Positions 61,356 to 64,000 of a DNA stretch of 64,000 nucleotides are shown here, piece after piece (position 1 is the first letter of the stretch; every line of letters starts with the position of its first letter). The notes under the pieces were generated by a model. It was given only the letters and a program-made list of their open reading frames with translations. It made no database searches and was not told the origin of the DNA. This DNA comes from Sphingobium herbicidovorans. GTDB taxonomy: Bacteria; Pseudomonadota; Alphaproteobacteria; Sphingomonadales; Sphingomonadaceae. The translations under genes and the position numbers were made by a program. Location of the stretch: positions 2,103,501 through 2,167,500 of the forward strand of contig NZ_CP020538.1 of the NCBI RefSeq assembly GCF_002080435.1. The letters run 5' to 3'.

Positions 61356-62483
61356 ATGCGCGCCGAAGCGCAGCAATATATCGACCGCATCGACGCCGCG
61401 CTGGACCTGCTGCGCCGTTTTCTGGATTGGGACCGCGCCCTTCGCCGCCTGGACGAGCTGAACGCGCGCGTCGAAGACCCGACGCTGTGGGACGACCAGA
61501 AAAAGGCGCAGGAAGTTATGAGGGAGCGCACGCGGCTGGACGCCGCCATCGGCGCGACCCGGGCGATCGACAGCGAGAAGACCGACACAGCCGAACTCAT
61601 CGAAATGGCCGAGGCCGAGGGCGACGAGGATATGGTCACCGAAGCCATCGCGTCGTTGAAGGCGCTGGCTGACCGGGCGGATGAGGACAAGATCAAGGCG
61701 CTGCTGGCAGGCGAAGCGGACGCCAGCGACACCTATCTGGAAATCCACGCGGGCGCGGGCGGCACGGAAAGCCAGGACTGGGCGGAAATGCTGTCCCGCA
61801 TGTATCGCCGCTGGGGCGAACGGCGGGGCTACAAGGTGGAACTGGTCGACTATCAGGCGGGCGACCAGGCGGGGATCAAGTCCGCGACCTTCCTGTTCAA
61901 GGGCGAAAATGCCTATGGCTATGCCAAGACGGAAAGCGGCGTGCACCGGCTGGTGCGCATCAGCCCCTATGACAGTTCGGCGCGGCGGCACACCAGCTTC
62001 TCGTCGGTCTGGGTCTATCCGGTGATCGACGACAATATCGAAATCGAGGTCAATGAAGGCGACCTGAAGATCGACACATATCGTGCGTCGGGTGCGGGCG
62101 GGCAGCACGTCAACACGACCGACTCGGCGGTCCGCATCACCCACATTCCATCCGGCATCATCGTTGCTTCGCAGAATGACCGGTCGCAGCACAAGAACCG
62201 CGCGACCGCGATGAACATGCTGAAAGCGCGCCTGTATGAAGCCGAATTGCAGAAGCGGGAGGCTGCCGCTTCCGGCGAATATCAGGCCAAGACCGAGATC
62301 GGCTGGGGGCACCAGATCCGATCCTATGTGCTGCAACCCTATCAGCTGGTGAAGGACCTGCGCACCGGCGTCACCTCCACATCGCCGGACGATGTGCTGG
62401 ATGGTGCTCTCGACCCGTTCATGGCGGCTGCCCTGTCGCAAAAGGTGACGGGCGAAAAGGTCGATGTGGAGGACGTCGATTGA
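61356..62483 (+). CDS. prfB: Peptide chain release factor 2
   Basis: 375 residues in a single frame; there is no UGA programmed frameshift near codon 25 (the site reads RRFLDWDRAL continuously). The anticodon-like tripeptide region reads RISPYDSSARRHTSF, with SPY in place of SPF (about 203). The peptidyl hydrolysis motif GGQ is at about 248-250 (SGAGGQHVN), followed by SQNDRSQHKNRATAM. It ends translation at UAA and UGA. The following lipoprotein gene starts on its stop codon. Confidence 0.95.
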   Translation: MRAEAQQYIDRIDAALDLLRRFLDWDRALRRLDELNARVEDPTLWDDQKKAQEVMRERTRLDAAIGATRAIDSEKTDTAELIEMAEAEGDEDMVTEAIASLKALADRADEDKIKALLAGEADASDTYLEIHAGAGGTESQDWAEMLSRMYRRWGERRGYKVELVDYQAGDQAGIKSATFLFKGENAYGYAKTESGVHRLVRISPYDSSARRHTSFSSVWVYPVIDDNIEIEVNEGDLKIDTYRASGAGGQHVNTTDSAVRITHIPSGIIVASQNDRSQHKNRATAMNMLKARLYEAELQKREAAASGEYQAKTEIGWGHQIRSYVLQPYQLVKDLRTGVTSTSPDDVLDGALDPFMAAALSQKVTGEKVDVEDVD

Positions 62484-63208
62484 TGAAGGCGCTGACGCTG
62501 GCGGGATCATTGCTCCTGCTGGCGGGCTGCGGCCTGTTGTCACCCGACAGGAATGAAGACCGGCCTGTGGCTGCACGCGATTTTCCGCGTGCCGACCGGC
62601 CAGTCGCCCCGGTCGTATCGACACGCTGGTCCAGCGAAGAGGCCCGCGACCGGGTCAATGAAGCAGACGACATCATGGATCGCGCCGGCATCAAGCCCGG
62701 CATGACCGTGGCCGATATCGGCGCGGGCGAAGGCTATTATACGGTGCGCCTCGCCAAGCGCGTGGGCCCCAGCGGGCGGGTTCTTGCCGAGGACATCATG
62801 CCCGAGGTGATCGAGGCGCTGTCCCGTCGCATCACCCGCGAAGACTGGCGCAATGTCAGCGTGCGGCTTGGCGCGCCGGAGGACCCCCGCCTACCCGAAA
62901 ACAGCTTCGACCGCATACTGATGGTCCATATGTATCATGAAATCGCCGAGCCCTACGCCTTTCTGTGGCATTTGAGCCCGGCGCTGAAGGCTGATGGCGA
63001 ACTGATCGTGGTGGATGCGGATCGGCCGACCGACCAGCATGGCACGCCACCGCGCCTGTTGACCTGCGAGCTTGCGGCAATGGGCTTCCGGCTGGAGGAA
63101 CTGGTTCCCAAGCCTACCGCGGGCGGATATTTCGCGCGCTTTCGCCGGATAACGGCCCGGCCCGCGCCGGAAAGCATCGTCCCCTGCGCTCTGAGAAACG
63201 AAACTTAA
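62483..63208 (+). CDS. Lipoprotein with class I SAM-methyltransferase fold
   Basis: 241 residues from ATG 62483, which overlaps the prfB TGA; GGAGG stands 10 bp before. A lipoprotein signal (LAGSLLLLAGCG, lipobox LAGC at about 14-17) is followed by a linker, then a Rossmann methyltransferase domain: GMTVADIGAGEGYYTVRLAKRVG (SAM motif), VLAEDIMPE, FDRILMVHMYHEI. If exported and lipidated it would be in the periplasm, where SAM is not known to occur, so either the domain has another ligand or the protein stays inside. It is not a truncated form. Confidence 0.82.
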   Translation: MKALTLAGSLLLLAGCGLLSPDRNEDRPVAARDFPRADRPVAPVVSTRWSSEEARDRVNEADDIMDRAGIKPGMTVADIGAGEGYYTVRLAKRVGPSGRVLAEDIMPEVIEALSRRITREDWRNVSVRLGAPEDPRLPENSFDRILMVHMYHEIAEPYAFLWHLSPALKADGELIVVDADRPTDQHGTPPRLLTCELAAMGFRLEELVPKPTAGGYFARFRRITARPAPESIVPCALRNET

Positions 63209-63319
63209 TCTAAATTAGTAGTTTCCCTCGCGCGAAACGCAGCTAATGGCGCGTTAACCATGATTCTGTGGATCGCATTGACCTTTTCATGATTGAATGG
63301 CCTGTGGGAGCGGCTCGAT

Positions 63320-63631
63320 ATGATCGATCAAAGCAGAACCCCGGCGGTTAACGCCGAGCAGCGACGGCATACCGCCAGGCACAAGATGTTCGGCCCGGTC
63401 ATGTTGCGCATGGGCAGCGTTGAAATGCGCGGCCACTTTCTCGATCTGTCGGCGGCGGGCGCGCTCGCCCATTGCGAAACGCCGCTTGCACCCGGCGCCT
63501 ATGTGACTGTCGAGGCCATGGGCATGGAAGCCAGCGGTCGGGTGGTGTGGGCGCAGGGCAAGCGCTTCGGCATTCAGTTCAGCCAGCCTTTGGCCGACGA
63601 TGCGATGGAAAGATTGATCCGCGGCGCATGA
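63320..63631 (+). CDS. PilZ-domain protein
   Basis: 103 residues from ATG 63320 (TTG 63293 is a longer alternative). Single PilZ domain with RRHTARHKMFGPVMLR in the place of the RxxxR c-di-GMP motif and DLSAAGALAHCE for the D/N-x-S-x-x-G motif. The first Arg motif is RRHTAR, so binding is likely. Similar in design to the PilZ protein at 31426 but only moderately similar in sequence. Confidence 0.8.
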   Translation: MIDQSRTPAVNAEQRRHTARHKMFGPVMLRMGSVEMRGHFLDLSAAGALAHCETPLAPGAYVTVEAMGMEASGRVVWAQGKRFGIQFSQPLADDAMERLIRGA

Positions 63632-63634
63632 TGT

Positions 63635-63790
63635 TCAGCCCCGGCGGCGCCATCGTCTGAACAGCGATGCGCTCACCAGCCCCCCGCCGATCAGCGCGGC
63701 AATCGCCCCGCCCGCCGACGCCAGCGCCCAGGCGCCCGCCGCCAGCAGCCCGGTCAGGAAATCGACGATGATCAGCGTCAGGTGGATCAT
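63635..63790 (-). CDS. Small membrane protein
   Basis: 51 residues: MIHLTLIIVDFLTGLLAAG, then two close hydrophobic segments (ALASAGGAIAALIGGGLVSASLF) and a basic end RRWRRRG. Likely a small integral membrane protein with the basic end in the cytoplasm. No family recognised. It follows the next minus-strand gene by 17 bp and faces the PilZ gene, ending 3 bp from its stop. Confidence 0.55.
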   Translation of the reverse strand: MIHLTLIIVDFLTGLLAAGAWALASAGGAIAALIGGGLVSASLFRRWRRRG

Positions 63791-63807
63791 GGCGGGGGAC
63801 GGATGGG

Positions 63808-64000
63808 CTAGCGGCCCAGTTCCTTCGCCTCCTGATATTTTAGCTCAAGGAAGCGGTTTTGCACCGCCAGCTTGTCGATGTCGCCGCTGGCCAGCGTCTC
63901 GCTGATCCGGGCCAGTTCCTTGTCGATGACGCCAAGCCCTTCGACCAGCTGCTGTTCAGGGACGCGCCCATTGCGTTCCTTGCGGCGGAGCGGGGCGGGA
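63808..64000 (-). CDS. C-terminal part of an unknown protein (5' end outside window)
   Basis: The minus frame is open from the window edge to a TAG at 63808-63810, giving 63 C-terminal residues: a basic piece (PAPLRRKERNG) followed by a helical, likely coiled-coil segment (EQQLVEGLGVIDKELARIS, then KLAVQNRFLELKYQEAKELGR). The family cannot be told from this fragment. Same operon as the 51-aa membrane protein. Confidence 0.5.
   Translation of the reverse strand, partial: PAPLRRKERNGRVPEQQLVEGLGVIDKELARISETLASGDIDKLAVQNRFLELKYQEAKELGR

Overview
The window reads as chromosomal DNA of a sphingomonad (Alphaproteobacteria, Sphingomonadaceae, Sphingobium/Sphingomonas-like). This is inferred from gene content, not from a database search. 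Supporting signs are high GC coding sequence on both strands, a class I lysyl-tRNA synthetase, an exosortase-A-associated glycosylation ligase and glycosyltransferase, a MASE1-GGDEF cyclase, several small proteins typical of sphingomonads, a GGAAC-N16-CGTT (EcfG-type) promoter and the CGTCCTTCGACAGGCTCAGGACGAACGG palindromic repeat.

Layout. 1-8.1 kb: GNAT acetyltransferase (cut by the window edge), SixA phosphatase and DinG-type helicase on the minus strand; class I LysRS; an intergenic region with a consensus EcfG promoter and strong hairpins; two RcnB-like secreted proteins around a prolyl-4-hydroxylase-like oxygenase. 8.3-13.3 kb: heme oxygenase and bacteriophytochrome kinase (overlapping genes), a LigB-type dioxygenase, an orphan [2Fe-2S] subunit and a DUF2721 protein. 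13.3-17.9 kb: aminotransferase, PHA synthase, phasin with a clear promoter/operator, ClpS. 18-24 kb: diguanylate cyclase, MerC-like protein, GlpX, homoserine dehydrogenase and a conserved secreted protein. 24.2-28.5 kb: the one obviously accessory segment, with an IS1380-family element, YciI, two glutathione transferases and a nitroreductase cut off where it joins a second cut-off gene.

28.6-31.2 kb is a TonB/ExbB/ExbD/ExbD cluster whose intergenic gaps hold hairpins or terminators. 31.4-38.7 kb: PilZ protein, ABC exporter, a methyltransferase fused to an anti-sigma-factor-like tail, dipeptide epimerase, small outer-membrane protein, MscS channel and topoisomerase IB. 38.7-43.1 kb: exosortase-A-associated polysaccharide genes. 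43.1-45.4 kb: an S24 repressor facing two small genes across an operator-like region, then XdhC. 45.4-51.4 kb: ybdD-cstA, doxX-engB and the conserved rpmH-rnpA-yidD-yidC block. 51.6-60.6 kb: envelope and RNA housekeeping (DsbA-like, M48 protease, RNase E, AmiC-type amidase, PBP1A). 60.6-61.2 kb: a GIY-YIG gene between two inverted repeat pairs. 61.4 kb to the end: RF2, a lipoprotein methyltransferase, a PilZ protein and two small minus-strand genes, the last cut by the window edge.

Most genes are ordinary housekeeping. The items most worth following are the EcfG promoter pointing into the gap after lysK, the methyltransferase/anti-sigma fusion, the GIY-YIG gene inside matched repeat pairs, the lipoprotein with a SAM-methyltransferase fold, the S24 operator locus and the scarred accessory segment. 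I saw no tRNA, rRNA, CRISPR array or prophage.
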